The notes beneath the pieces are model-generated. The model saw only the letters and a program-made list of their open reading frames with translations. It did not search any database and had not been told where the DNA came from. From contig NW_020639929.1 of assembly GCF_003573695.1 (NCBI RefSeq), forward strand, positions 1,206,406-1,270,405: 64,000 bases of DNA. Reading direction: 5' to 3'. The first letter of the stretch is position 1. Each line of letters opens with the position of its first letter. Of the stretch, positions 36,290-49,860 are shown in pieces. Both the position numbers and the translations under genes were made by a program. Source of the DNA: Papaver somniferum (taxonomy: Eukaryota; Streptophyta; Magnoliopsida; Ranunculales; Papaveraceae).

Positions 36290-37995
36290 TGAAAATGCGG
36301 GGACTAACAACCACACCCAACAATTCGTTTGGAAATCTGAGAGGACCTACTCCAATACACTTTCTATAGAATCAACTAGACAGTTAGACTCAATTTAGAG
36401 TAAAGTATATCAAAGAGTTTAATATCTCTTACTCTTAATTCAATCCACAATCAGCAAATAGAAATCTGCGATCCCGATTGAATAAGAGGAGTATCTTGAA
36501 CGGTACCAAAGGCCAATGTTCAAGTGTCAATCAATGTAAATCAACAACCCAAGGTTGGATATTCTAATTGATTGATCTTAGCGCACTACCTGTGATATTT
36601 CATCTATATAACAAAATATAATGCGGAAAAGAAATAACACAGACACCAGAATTTTGTTAACGAGGAAACCGCAAATGCAGAAAAACCCCGGGACCTAGTC
36701 CAGATTGAACACCACACTGTATTAAGCCTCTACAAACACTATCCTACTACCAATTAACTTAGGACAAGATTGTAGTTGAACCTTAATCAATCTCACACTG
36801 ATTCAAGGTACAGGCGCTCCTTACGTATCTGATCCCAGCAGGATACTACGCACTTGATTCCTTTAGTTGCTCTCACCCATAACCAAGAGTTGCTACAATC
36901 CAAAGTCGAAGACTTGATAGACAAATCTGTCTCACACAGAAAAGTCTATAGGATTGAATAAATCCGTCTCCCACAGAAATACCCAAGAGTTTTTGTTCCG
37001 TCTTTTGGTAAATCAAGATGAACATGAACCAATTGATAACCCGGACTTATATTCCTGAAGAACAGCCTAGAATTATCAATCACCTCACAATAAACTTAAT
37101 CGACTAGCGAAACAAGTTATTGTGGAATCACAAACGATGAGACGAAGGTGTTTGTGATTACTTTTCTATCTTGCCTATCGGAGATATAAAATCTCGAGCC
37201 AATTATTTCAATTGTACTCAAAACGATAGAAACAACAAGATCAGATCATGCAACTACAAAGATATTAATAGTTGGGTCTGGCTTCACAATCCCAATTAAG
37301 TCTTCAAGTCTTTAACCTACAGGGTATCGAGAAGAAACCTAAGGTTAAAGGAGAATCGACTCTAGTTATGCAACTAGTAACACACAGGAGGTGTGGGGAT
37401 TAGGTTTCCTAGTTAGTAAAGTTCTCCTTTATATAATTTTCAAATCAAGGTTTGCAATCCAAGTTACCTTGGTAAAAAATCATTCAATATTACCGTTAGA
37501 TGAAAAACCTGATTCAAGCAAGCTAATATCTTTCAACCATTAGATCGAACTTAGCTTGTTACACACAAATTAAATGTACCCTCATTTAGGTTTATGTAAC
37601 CGTACCTAAACGTGTACACCATGTTGGTTCACAAATAGTTAACCGAGGTTAGCCACATGATTACTCTCATATCAACCTTATTCATCTCAACCATAACTAG
37701 TTCAAATGACTCAAATGAAACTAGTTAAAGAGTTTTACAATTGCTACAGAAAACAAATTGAAACGAAATCGGTTTGACTGACTTGAATCAATCATGAACA
37801 TTATAGCCACGGTTTGAAAAGATTGTATTCCTTATGATTTAAGTGTTTAAGTCCATGAACTGACCGATTTGACAAAGTAACCATCTTATGTATGCGTACG
37901 CGTATGCATACTTAAGCAACTGGATTTGAGTTTGTTTAGTTTCCAAACTCAGCAGAAATTTTCGGTTCGAAAACTTCCGCCAGTATGCGTACAGG
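36290..37995 (-). repeat. E2 5' LTR, truncated
   Basis: Matches E2 3' LTR from its inner end up to the cagtatgcgtacaggta motif (32325-32341 in the other copy) and then breaks into inverted LTR sequence. Confidence 0.75.
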
Positions 37996-40292
37996 TAACT
38001 ACTGTTGAGCCAACATGGTGTACACTTTTAGCTACAGTTACTTAAACCTAAATGAGGGTACATTTCATTTGTGTATAACAAGCTAAGTTCGATCTAAAGG
38101 TTGAAAGATATTAGCTTGAATCTAATCAGACGGTGAATATTGAATGCTTTGTTACCAAGGTAACTTAGATTGCAAACCCTGATTTGAAAACTATATAAAG
38201 GAGAACCTAATCCCTACACCTCATGTGTGATACTAGTTGCGACTAGAGTCGATTCTTCTTTAACCTTAGGTTTTTCACGAAACCCTATAGGTTAACGACT
38301 TGAAGACTTCATTGGGATTGTGAAGCCAGACCCAACTATTTTCTCTGTAGTTGCGTGTTCCGATCTTTCCCTGTTCTATCGTATTGAGTATTATCTTCTC
38401 TAAGATTTGCTCGAGATTGATTCTACGATAGGAAAGATAAAAATTATTTACAAACATCTTCATCTCATCGTTCGTGATTCCACAATATCTTGTTTCGCTA
38501 CCATACGATTAAGATTATTGTGAGGTGATTGAAAATACTAGGATGTTCTTCGGGAATATAAGTCCGATTTATCAATTGCTTCCTGTGCACCTTGATTTAT
38601 CAAAAGACGGAACAAAACTCGCAGGTATTTCTGTGCGAGATAGATTTATCTATTTCAATAGACTTTTCTGTGTGAGACAGATTTGTTTATCAAGTCTTCG
38701 ACTTTGGGTCGTACCAACTCTTGGTTGTGGGTGAGATCAGCTAAGGGAATCAAGTGCGTAGAATCCTGCTGGGACGTAAGGAGCACAACTGTACCTAGAT
38801 CAGTCTGAGACTGCTGGGTTTTCCTCGTTAACAAAATTATGGTGTCTGTGTTATTTCTTTTCCGCATTATATTTTGTTATATAATAGAAATATCACAGGT
38901 TGTACGTTGAATCGATCAATTGGTAAATCCAACCTTTGGTTGTTGATTAAAATGGATTGATCCTTGAGCATTAGTCTTTGGTATCGTTCAAGTTATTTCT
39001 CTTATATTCAATCGGGCTCGCAAATTCCTATTTGCTGATTGCATATTGAATTGAGAGATAGAGATATAAAACTCTTTGATATACTTTTCTCTAGATTGAG
39101 TCTGACTTTCTAGTTGATTCTCTTGAAAGTATATTGGAGTTTGTCTATTCAGTTTGCCGAACGAAATATTGTCTATTCATTGTTGTTGAAGATCCATAGC
39201 CATAACAATAATCAACAAAATGTTTTCTTATTGTTATACAATGTCATTGTATTATTACACAATATCAAAGTTCAATTGTATCACAACTTTGACAATAATA
39301 CTATGGTGATATGTATCACTCCCCCTTTGTCAATACTTCATCTCACAATGAAAACCACTCCCCCTTACATAATGATCCGTAAACCATATGTATGTAGTGT
39401 GAGCTACAAAATAATTCTCCAATTTTTATCAATAAAAATTGGCAAAGGTACGAAAACTAATGGGATCATAATGAAATTCTCAAAGAGATTATTCGTGACT
39501 AAAAGAGAATATATCAACTCGGTTTCGATGATTTCACATAGTCGAAACTTAGTGTATTCATCAAGGGGTTTATAAAGATACAAGATAACTCCTAAAATAT
39601 TCTACAGCCGCGCTCTCCATAAAGATTTGGAAATTAAGCACAAGTTCAATTAAGAACTCTCCCCCATAAAATGTCATTCCCGAAAGAACAACAAGAGCGC
39701 CCTTACTTTTACGAATTTCTTTGGGAATTAACAAAGTACATGAAACATGAATTTGTATCCAGAAAACTCGAATAAATTAACCACAACAAGACCTTATTGA
39801 TTAATTTAATCGGAAATGATCAACATAAGAAAACTTACGGAGCCATACAGTACTTTCACATAGAAGTGGACCAGGGAAAGATCAATACTGCAGAATATTC
39901 AAAAGTACATTCTATTTTTTATCAATATTTGCATAATGACACAATAGACTTAACTTTTAACATATATGAGATAATCATAGTTCACGGACGTAAACACACA
40001 TATTCCATAATATATTTTTGCAATATATAAAACCAATAAAGATTAATACTGCAAAATCATCTTCCAAATAACTTTGAGTTTAAATAAATAAATCTAAAAA
40101 CATTGCAAGATGAAATCGTTGGAAAATAGCTATATGTAATCACAATATTTGCTATTCCAAACCCTAGTTATCCTTCTCAAAACACAAGAATAAATTATCA
40201 TAAGAAGTTTCCTAGACATTAATGAAAGATAAGAGTAAGAGAAATCAATTATCATCTTCATCATCGGAATCCATCCAAGAGTCTTGAACTTT

Positions 40293-42480
40293 TTACATTT
40301 CTTCCTTGATTTCGGGAAACTTGATAGTAATCACACATAATTGTTCCTGCACACATTTTACCTTGGAATTGATCTTTCGAATACCCTTGCGAATTTGATG
40401 AAGAATACCCAAGTTGGTAGGATCACAAGAACCGTCAAGGGAATCACATATTTGTCTCTTGCAAGCATTCATCTTCATACGTTTGAAGGTACAAGGACAA
40501 GCAAGTTTTGGAGTTCCAACAGAGTTGCCAATGGGTGCAATGGAATGTGCACGACATATTTTCCTTTTTTTAAACATGGAAAACCTAACTTCTTGTTGGA
40601 TGACGTTATCGTGATCATTTGAAGAACGATAAATCCACAAATATCAAGACCTTGAGCATCCAATTCAAGGAAATAGACTAACTCCTCAAATTCACGACTC
40701 CACTGAGAGTTCTCAATTGTGGAGGGACAAAGATTAGAAATTCCAAGTTTTCCGAAAATCATCAAAGCAAGACTAAGATCGTAGGTAGGAAATTTCCCTT
40801 GAAACCAATCATCATTCTTGCGATAAAGACCATTAGAAATGGTTTCACATGATGGTGTTTCTCCTCTTGGTCTAGGAAAGCGAAGGTTACCCAAAGGAAT
40901 TTTGGTAATCTTTGAAATCTATCAACTAGAATCCTTTTCCTATTTATCATAGTCTTGAATTCTAAGTCATCAAGATTAATATCATGGATTTTAGCATAAA
41001 ATATTCTTATGAGAGTGTCAAAACCTTCACCAAGACCATTAAAGATGTTACCAATATTGTATTCTACAAAACACACTAAATATTTTTTTTTGGCCACTTT
41101 CCTCTACCAATTTCTTTTCTAGAATGAAGCCACTAGAAGAAATCTTTTCAAAGGTCGTACTACTAGAATCATCAATGAATCTAATTCTAATAGAATCTTG
41201 GTCACTTGGTATGTTCATATTCATAAAAGAAGAAGAAATATGATATTTTGACATCTTCTTTGAATTCTTATCATCATTATTGATTTTCCCCATGAAACCT
41301 AAAAATTGAGAGAAAGAGAAGGAAAATCTTACTTGATATGCTCCTTGTAGATGATGACAAGCCTTTGCCTCTTTTAGATCTCCAAAAAAATTTATTAATG
41401 GAGTTGATACGTGAACCCTAAAAACACTTTCGTTCAGGTAAGCGGACAAAGAGATGAAGAACAAGGGTACACGTACTGTAACCCTTATATACCCAGTAAT
41501 GGGCTTGGACCCGTCCATGAACCGTGATCCATAAAAGGAAAGCAGGATTCCTAGGTGATTCAAAAGAAACAAGAATCAACCCAAACCACGAGGTTCACAT
41601 ACTGTGAGAATCACATCACAGTACGATAAATAAAATAGTAGAAAACTACATCTCATTATTTATCCTCAGGTAGACAGAAAAATATTGTCAAGGGAGCCTT
41701 TCTTGAAGGAGAAAAAAAATATTTAAAACAAACTAACCCGAAGTACAAAAACACAATACTAATCAAATTGTTACTTGCCCCATTTCAAGTTATATACAAA
41801 TAGGGTGGATCCAATCTTGTTACAAAGAGGCTAGAAGTGCAGAGGATACCGCACACCTTCTCCGGTTGATATTTGTGAAATGTTCCAGAAGTATAATCAT
41901 AGTAATGATGATACTCAGGGTTAATTAAAAATTTTGACTCCTTTTTCTTACGATAAAGGAATGGATTTTTCCGACATCTGGAACTTGCAACAAAATCAGC
42001 AGAAACCCTTTTATCGATTTTACCTGAGTTGTTAACAAAACCCAACTGTACGTCATGAATACATGAATTGACAGAATCAGAATTTTTATCAGTATAAACC
42101 TTTTCCTTAATTTAAATTAGTGGTTCCAGCGATTTAAAAACGTTTTCAAAAGATTTAAATAGATATTTGTCAATTAATTCATCATGGTAGTATTCCTCAA
42201 ATAGATTGAGAAGCAGTCTTATGAGGTTCCATATCCTTGAGCTTTTGTTCACACGTTTCCTGCAACGAACCTTATTAAATGAACCTTTATTTTTTCCTTT
42301 AGATTGCTTTCCATCATCTAAGATTTTTAATACTTTAGATAACTCGAGATTACCTCGTGAGAATAGAGGTCTTGAAGAAAATAAACTCTGAACAATCTTT
42401 GAGGATTTCTGGTGTACGTTACAGATGCACAGAATAAATTTCCCAAAGTGGTTTCCCATGAGGACAAACTTTAGGATCAA
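40293..42480 (-). pseudogene. E1 internal gag-like coding region, frameshifted
   Basis: A chain of minus-strand frames runs from the E1 5' LTR: 42480-42112, 42045-41785, 41572-41048, 41097-40762, 40894-40475 and 40640-40293. The segment LIRIFYAKIHD...EFKTMINRKRILVD (about 41010) and the following FGKLG...SREFEELVYFL resemble the plant-transposon protein family around Pfam PF20167. That is recollection, not a search. The frame breaks at an A8 run near 41085-41092, shifting between VEESGQKK and YLVCFVEYN. No catalytic pol domain is present. Confidence 0.45.
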
Positions 42481-42516
42481 ACAAACACAAACTTATCAGG
42501 TTTAACGTGTTTGCCT

Positions 42517-42528
42517 GCTCTGATAACA
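42517..42528 (-). promoter_or_regulatory. E1 primer-binding site (initiator tRNA-Met type)
   Basis: The minus strand reads TGTTATCAGAGC two bases inside the 5' LTR starting at 42531; one mismatch to TGGTATCAGAGC. Confidence 0.8.
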
Positions 42529-44494
42529 ATTGAAGAAACGGGGGTCTAACAACCACACCCAATATTTCGTTTGGCAATCTGTCTGTACTAACTCCAATAT
42601 AATTCCAAGAGAATCAATTAGACAACAGTCAGACTCAACCAAGAAAAGATATCCAAGAGTTATATCTCTTCTCAAATCAAATCAACAAGAATGAATCCGT
42701 GAACTGATTGGTATGAGAATAACTTGAACGGTACCAAAGACCAATGTTCAAGTGTCAATCAATTTGTATCAACAACCAAAGGTTGGATTTACCAATTGAT
42801 TGAACTACGCACAACCTGTGATATTTCAATTATATAAACAAATATAATGCGGAAAATAAATAACACAAACACCAGAAGTTTTGTTAACGAGGAAACCACA
42901 AATGCAGAAAAACCCCGGGACCTAGTCAAGTTTTGAACACCACACTGTATAAGGCCGTTACAGATACTAGCCTACTACAAGTTAACTTCAGACTGAAATG
43001 TAGTTTATCCCTAACCAAGTCTCACACCGATTAAGGTACAGTCGCGTTCCTTACGTCTCTGAATCCCGGCAGGACTCTACGCACTTGATTCCCTTAGATG
43101 ATCTTACCCAAAACTAAGAGTTGCTACGACCCAAAGTCGAAGACTTTATAAACAAATATGTCTCCCACAAAAAGTTATATTCTTATAGATAAATCTGTCT
43201 CCCACAGAATACCTACGAAGTTTTTGTTCCGTCTTTTGGTAAATCAAGGTGAACAAGAACCAATTGATAATCCGGTCTTATATTCCCGAAGAACAGCCTA
43301 GAAATATCAATCACCTCACAATAACTTAACTATATGGTAGTAGAAGAAGTTATTGTGGAATCACAAAGAATGAGATGAAAAACTTTGTGATTACTTTTTA
43401 TATCTTACCTATCAAAGATAAATCTCGAGCAAAACTTAGAGAAGACAATACTCAATACGATAGAACAAGTAAGATGAGAACATGCAACTACCTCATAGAA
43501 AATAGTTGGGTCTGGATTCATGAATTCCAAATTAATTATTCAGTCGTTAACCTATAATGGTTTTGGAAAAACCTAGTTTAAAGGAGAATCGATTCTAGTT
43601 GAAACTAGGATACATGAAATTGTCAGGATTAGGTTTTCCAGTTGCTAGAGTTCTCCCTTATATAGTTTTCAAATCAGGGTTTGATAGCTTTGAAACAAAG
43701 CAATCAATATTCACCATTAGATGAAAATCATATTTACGATTCAAGCTAAGTTTTCTTAAAACCAAAGCAATATCTCTCCACCGTTAGATGGTCTTAGCTT
43801 GTTACACCCAAGTGAAATATACCTTTATTAGATATGGGTAACCGTACCTAAACGTGTATATTGAGTTTGCTCAATAACAGTTAACCGAAGTTAGCCATAT
43901 GAACACTTTTGTATTAACCACATTCATCTAACACTTCTAGATCAAATATGATGATCAATCAAACATGAAAGATAATCAAATGAATCTAATTGTGTTACTC
44001 ATAGAGTTGTTCAATTGTTATGTCTCGTAGAAGTATACAAGACACAATTAAAAAATAATCGGATTTGATTCATGATAGTACAAGAATCAATTCATGAACA
44101 TTAACCCACGGTTTGCAAAGATTGCATTGTAACGTTCGTAGAAACTTAACTTGGGTTGTGGGCTTGAGCCCAACCTACTTGTGTTGTGGTCGGATTGTGC
44201 AATGTGGGTGCACGGATCTTAGTATTATTGTTCCTCACATTTGGAATACGAGGTGGTTGCCTTGAATCCCATGTAGGGTGTTATTAATCACTTGTCCATC
44301 CCTTAGTAAGGAAAGAGTTTAATTAGTTTTTTCTATGGAGTGGCTGGGACTAGAGTTGACTGCTTGACAACTAGGTGTTTATGTGTCACAAGAAGAAGTG
44401 GACATGGGCATTTTCGTCATCCTGGATTCTGTCTAAAAACAAAAAGATAAAATTTTATGCTCCTCGTCCAATCCGTCTCCCTCTTGTTCTTCAC

Positions 44495-44568
44495 TCTTCA
44501 TTCCCTGTATTGATGAGAAACAAAGAAGAAATCTTCATTCCCTGTATTGATGAGAAACAAAGAAGAAA
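44495..44568. repeat. Perfect 37-bp tandem duplication
   Basis: 44495-44531 and 44532-44568 are identical (tcttcattccctgtattgat at the start, aaagaagaaa at the end of each). Confidence 0.95.
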
Positions 44569-45084
44569 TCGCTGTTCTTTCCCCAAATTTGAAATACTAA
44601 CTTAATGGATTGTTGTTTCTATTGAATCTCGTTCGAGGTAGGATTTTCTTCCATTTCTTTCTTCACAAAACAATATTACTTGTAACTGATTTTAGCATGG
44701 TTTGATTCAATGTCCAGAAACCTTCATTTAGCTATCCAAAACGTGGTTCTTGGATTCTCTCTGGTTTAATTGCGTCAAGGTAGGGGGTTTTCTCACCCAA
44801 ATGGATTTAAAATTTAGTTTGTGCAACTTGATTTCTAATCCTTAATTTCCTTTACAAAGCATGTTTGTTGCAAAGTAAGAAATGGGTTTCGGTTGATTCA
44901 CCTTTCACTTGATTCTTTGAGGGAAACTATTCAAAGTGGTATGGTTGATACTTTTCTTTAACTTGGTTTAAAATTCATGATTTGATGTAGTTTTTTTTTT
45001 TTGAATGGGTTTGTAAGATTTACAATACAATCAAATACTTACTTCATACTTGGAGACTAAAGATGGTTTGAACTTATTTAAGTA

Positions 45085-46112
45085 TTGATTTTTGCCAAAA
45101 CTCAATTCCCAAATCGAGTTTCAAAGATAGCCCATCACATGTTTGTGAAATTAACCTGAAATTTCTGAAAAACGTAATTTAGGTCCTGTTTGATATTGAC
45201 TTTTGACATATCTATCAAACTCTTTATCATTGCTTATCATTTTTATGCTAAGGAGGGACTCCTCAGATTTGTAAAGATACCAAATTTGCTGAATTCCAAC
45301 TCCTAATGATTTTTCTACGAATTTTCTAATAGAGACTTTCGAAACTGAAATATTTCTGAAAATGTTTTGTCCTGTTTTTAAGAACTCGTTGACACAGATA
45401 TGAACCATTACACTTTCTCCTATCATTTGTGTGTTGAAATGGGTTTTCTTATCTTTCCAACAAAACCAAATTTGTCAAATTCCATTACCTAATGATTTTC
45501 GTACGAATTTTTGATCGGAGCTTGCCGAAACTGGAATTTTTCTGAAACATGTTCCTGCCCTGTTTGTCGAGACGGTTTTGACATAGATATAAAGCTTATT
45601 TCTTTGTGATACCATTTTTATGTTAAAGATTATTTACTCATCTTTCCAACAAAACCAAATTTTCCGAAATCCAACGTCAAATGAATTTTAAACGAATTTC
45701 CTATTAGAGACTTGTGAAACTGAAATTTTCTGAACATGGTGGTATTGTCCTATTTTGTCGAGAACTTTATGCACAGATATGTACCTCTTTACTTCTGCTT
45801 ATCATTTTTATATTAAAGAAGACTCTTTCAGCTTTCCACTGGGACCTGTTTTGCTGATTTCCGTTGTGTAACGAATTATGTGCGAATTTTTGATTATAGA
45901 CTATCAAAACTGCATTTTCTGAAAGTGTAACTTCTGTCCTGTTTTGTCGATACATTTTGATAAAGATATATACCTTATTACCTTTCCCTATTATTTTTAC
46001 TTTAAAGAGGATGTTTTCATCTTTCGAACGAGACCAAGTTTACTGAATTCGGTTGTGTAATGAATATTGTACGAATTTTTGATTACGAGTAGTCAAAACT
46101 GAAATTTCTGGA
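45085..46112. repeat. Diverged tandem array, period about 175-195 bp, about 5 units
   Basis: Each unit contains accaaattt(g/t), then ttc(c)aac/ggt, taatgaatttt, acgaatttttgatta, cgaaactgaaattttctgaa, gtcctgttttgtcgag, acatagatat and atcatttttat in this order. Units start near 45285, 45467, 45645, 45840 and 46030, with a partial one before. Confidence 0.75.
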
Positions 46113-47103
46113 TTTTACGATCCACGTTGAGCGCTCTTGCTATTTCAAAGTCTTGCAATATTTCCACGATATGAAAATACTATTTACTTGCATGGTTTCG
46201 GCTTGTATCACCATACACTTTGACTAGAGATTTATTACACCATTTACAAATAATAGTTCTCAATCTTGTTCTTTGAACTGTACTTCAAACTTAATCACAT
46301 GTTTGTGGTTCTGGAATCTTGGTGAGTGTGGGTTTGCTACCTATGGCTAATTATAATCGAGCTATTGATTTCCAATAATTTGAGTTTGCTACATTGCAAG
46401 AGGATTTTCCCACTTCTCGGATTTACAAGCTTATATTACGCTCTCGAAAATGGGTTTTGGTAAGGGTTTTGAAAATGCTGCCGACTCTTATATATGAGTA
46501 AGTTTTCAATTATGGATTTACGAGGTTCTTCAGAACTTGGTTTGTGATGTTTCCATTGTGACAACTGGATTTGGAAACTAGAGAACTCTACTATAGGATC
46601 GTCGGGCCTTAATTGGCACCCCATCTACGGATGGAAACCCAAAAGACCCGTTTATTTGATAATGGCGGCTGGTACCGGACTAGTTGGCGCTGGCCTTGTA
46701 AATAGTAGAGTAATTCTATCTGAATTTAATTGAATGGAAACTTACAAATGTTTACGATCAAATGCTTTACATTTAATTACGAATTTTACATTCTAGTTTG
46801 ATGTTTTTAGATGTTGGCATTTTATTTGTATATCTCTTGGCATTCGATTACCATTGTAACCCCTACTGGGTTGTGGCTCACCCCGTTTTGTTTTGTTTTT
46901 CCACAGAGTTTGGAGCTAGCTCGATGTGATAGGCTGAGAAAAGCTTACGGCGTGGAGCTATGGACACAATGTGGTAATGTGGTATATATATTGTTGTCCT
47001 TATATATATATATTACCATTAATCTTTATATTGAAACAGAATATATTTATAAAACTTCAAAACAGAATATATTAGTCGAAACTAATAAATAGAAATAGTG
47101 ATT

Positions 47104-47500
47104 GAAAGATAATTTAGAAAATGATTAATAGAAAATTAAAAGGAATCTTCATAATTAAAAGAAATTTAAAAACATAGATAACGGGTAGAGATACTTACAA
47201 AGTAGTCTTTTATTCCTTAATAGATAGCACACCAAACAACTTCAAACTCACACTTAGAACATGAAAACACTCACAAACTATCACTCTCAAAGCAGGAAAC
47301 ACTCAGAAACTTTCACTCTCAAACTTATAGACAATGACTCTTGAGAACTAAAAACTTGCCCTTTCCCTTAACGGGTATTTATATAGGGGAAAGTTTGTAA
47401 GAAACAAAAGAGATAAGATTTTCTTTTTTGAGAATCTTATCTATAATTACAACAACCTATAAGTGGTAGACAAGTGGAAGACATATCTAAGGTGGAAATC
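47104..47500 (-). promoter_or_regulatory. Viral intergenic/promoter region, left copy
   Basis: Direct repeat of 52617-53061 in the same orientation. The minus-strand TATA box tatataaata lies at 47385-47376, followed downstream by repeated ctttcactctc/gaaagt motifs. Such a region drives the full-length transcript in caulimovirids. Confidence 0.6.
47376..47385 (-). promoter_or_regulatory. TATA box of the left viral promoter copy
   Basis: The minus strand reads TATATAAATA inside ctatataaatacccgttaag. Confidence 0.6.
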
Positions 47501-47684
47501 TTAGATAAGATTTACCTTTTTTCTTTTTTGGAAAATATTAAACCTTTTCACTTTTATTATTTTCCTTGATGAATAGTGGAGTCGATCCTGCTTCCTGTTG
47601 ATGAAAAGTTGACCAACTTTTTTTTTTTTTTTTTTTGCCGGAAAATAATTATAATTTTCCTATCTTCTTCGAACCATTTAAACC

Positions 47685-48171
47685 CTAAATCATTCCAAAG
47701 CAATCATCACCATTTGCATTTAGGTCTGTATTTTCCGATTTTATCTCTTCTTCCTCAAAGGTTTTTGACGAGGACGGTTGGGAACCCAAATCTTCGTTAT
47801 CAAGTGCCTCCAAAATCTGCTTCTTAAATTCTTCCTTTGACAAGTTCCCGTGCCTATGCTTTAGTGCGAGTATGTGGGTTGAGAATTCCATCGGCATTGA
47901 GGTGGTTGATGCCGATATAATGCAGCACATCTGCAACAAACTGCATGTTAAATGTAGATGGTTGTAGGTGTGCTGCATTATATCTTTCCCACCATTTGAT
48001 ATATAATTGCCTTTCTAAATAAGGGATATAATCCCAATCAGGATCATTATCTTGTGGAATCGAACAATTCCATCTTAGAATCCATGGGATTTCATACAGT
48101 ATAAAGAACCACTGCATTAATCTTCTTATGTCATAAGATTGGCTATTAGCCTTGATAAACTTATTTAACAT
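47685..48171 (-). pseudogene. Viral 3'-terminal ORF, left arm
   Basis: Two frames (48171-47854 and 47978-47685) carry the same protein as the single frame in the right arm, so the left copy is frameshifted and is also slightly shorter in the middle. Rich in aromatic residues and ending in an acidic tail. Role unknown; position suggests the last viral ORF. Confidence 0.5.
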
Positions 48172-48513
48172 ATCTACAATATATGCAGGTAAAATCTCCG
48201 GGCATGGCCCCCAGATACTTAGCCATGCTCTAAACCAATTTGGTACCTCTTTGATTGTATTGAGTTTAAATCCAATATACCAGGAATGAGAGAATCTCTG
48301 AGTTTGATAGCAAAAAATATGTGTCCATGCTTTAATATAATCAGTATAAGAATATGATCTCGGTTTGATATGGGGTTATCATTGAATTTTTTTTAACCCA
48401 TGAGGGTTCATTCCCCAATCTCGGTATGATAATACCTTAAGAATAACAAGCTTGGAGAACGCAGGAGGACCATTACCATTACTGTTGGCCGTGTTATGTG
48501 TTAAAAGGATAGA

Positions 48514-48831
48514 TCATGTCTCTATGAGTATTGTTTCATAAAACTCTCTAGTTTTACCATAATGTGGTAAAATATGCTCTTTTAAGTACATTCTTGCAAC
48601 TTCTGCAGGATCTCTGTTAGCATGTTCTGTTTCTACCGCTAAAAGCGGTATTGATGTGGACATTATAAATGCCGACTTTTCTTCTGAAGAAGAATATTGT
48701 TTTCCCTTATTTGGGTTTCCTTTAATCATAATAGGATTACTTTTGTTCCTTTTATTAGGAGATGGGTAAGAAAATTGAGGAGCCTTTCCCCTAGTTATCT
48801 GGCAGTCCATGCTTCCCCTGCAAAAATTCAC
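48514..48831 (-). pseudogene. Viral ORF segment downstream of RNase H, left arm
   Basis: 105 codons with a Lys/Ser/Pro-rich N-terminal half and a helical C-terminal half. It starts overlapping the 3' end of the polymerase frame in another frame, as downstream ORFs of compact viral genomes do. It is identical or nearly so to the right-arm copy. Function unknown. Confidence 0.5.
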
Positions 48832-49859
48832 GAGTCAAGAAATCAGGTAGAGAATTAGTTTCACCTTTTATATATTCAATTTTGAAATCAAACGCTGATA
48901 AAATGGCTTGCCATCTTGCAAAAATTTGCCGAGAGGCTAAATTTTTAACATCCTTTACCAATACTTCCTTAGCTGCCTGACAATCCACTCTAATAAGAAA
49001 TTCTTGGTTTAACAAATCACTTTCAAATTTAGTAACACAATGAATTATTGCCAATATTTCTTTTTTAATGGTTGAGTAATTTTGTTGTGCCGATTTCCAT
49101 ACACCTGAGGTATATCTTACTAATTGTTTTTTATTATGAATCCTTTGTTTAACGATTCCTCCATATCCGACATCTGAAGCATCAGTCTCAACTATTTTGT
49201 AGGCTGTTGGATTCGCTATAGTTAGGCATGGCAATTCTTTAGCTTTAGCTTTGATTTTTATAACAGCAGTTGTATGCTCACTGCTCCAATTAGCAGGGTT
49301 TTCCCGTAATCTTGCATGTAGAGGTTTGCTATTCTTAGCTAAATCCTTATAAAAATCTGCTATATAATTTAAGCTTCCTAAGAATCTTTGTAATTGTTTT
49401 TTATCCTTGATTTCATCAGGAAATTTATCAGCAAAGGATATAGCCCGTTCTATAGGTATTATAGTACCTTTATTAATATTGTGACCAAGGAATCTAACCT
49501 GGGTTTGAAATATTTTCATCTTTTTTTGCAGATACCACTAATCCGGCCTGTTTTACTATTTTGAGGAATATTGATAAGTGTTTAAAATGTTGCTCAATTG
49601 ATTCAGAATATATTAATACATCATCAATGTATACAATTGTAAAAGTTGAATAAGAATTAAATATGTTATTCATAATATGTTGAAATTCTGATGGAGCATT
49701 TTTTAAACCAAATGGCATAACATTCCATTCATAATGTCCAAAGGGAACGGTAAATGCAGTTTTATACTTGTCTTTTTCTACGATTTGAATTTGCCAATAT
49801 CCTGACTTTAAGTCAAATTTTGAAAATATGACAGCATTATGTAATCTATCTAAAACCAA
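48791..49859 (-). pseudogene. Viral RT-RNase H fragment, left arm
   Basis: Two overlapping frames (49859-49494 and 49519-48791) cover the RT palm and thumb and the RNase H domain of a caulimovirid polymerase. The RT keeps its paired active-site aspartates (about 49626). The break between frames falls at an A-rich run near 49520. The RNase H part starts at about 49200 and ends near 48850. The upstream polyprotein (movement, coat and protease) is absent. Confidence 0.8.
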
Positions 49860-49860
49860 A

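Larger units (their letters stand above)
30859..37995 (-). mobile_element. E2: second LTR retrotransposon of the family, nested in the inverted LTR
   Basis: The left (3') LTR is 30859-33051 (2193 bp, tgaaaatgcgg...gctcaaaca). The internal region is 33052-36289. The right (5') LTR starts at 36290 but is truncated after gcgtacaggta at about 37995, so its outer 0.5 kb or so is missing. The purine-tract complement atctcccca follows the left LTR, and a Met-tRNA primer site precedes the right one. Coding is limited to two minus-strand frames near the primer site; no pol domains. It belongs to the E1 family but a different subfamily. Confidence 0.75.
29740..39178 (+). mobile_element. Inverted LTR of the same family inside E1, split by E2
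   Basis: Starts TGTCAGAGCACTGCTCGG on the plus strand, the LTR 5' end in the opposite orientation to E1. It runs to gagagt at 30858, then resumes at about 37996 with gagccaacatggtgtacac and continues to 39178 (attgtctattc). Together the parts are about 2.3 kb, close to one LTR without its last about 50 bp. Because it faces the E1 3' LTR end across only 46 bp, a long foldback exists around 29717. Confidence 0.65.

Noticed and set aside
42517..42528. tRNA-Met gene fragment
   Set aside because: Only the 12-base primer-site complement is present; no cloverleaf. The same applies at 36276 and 52566.
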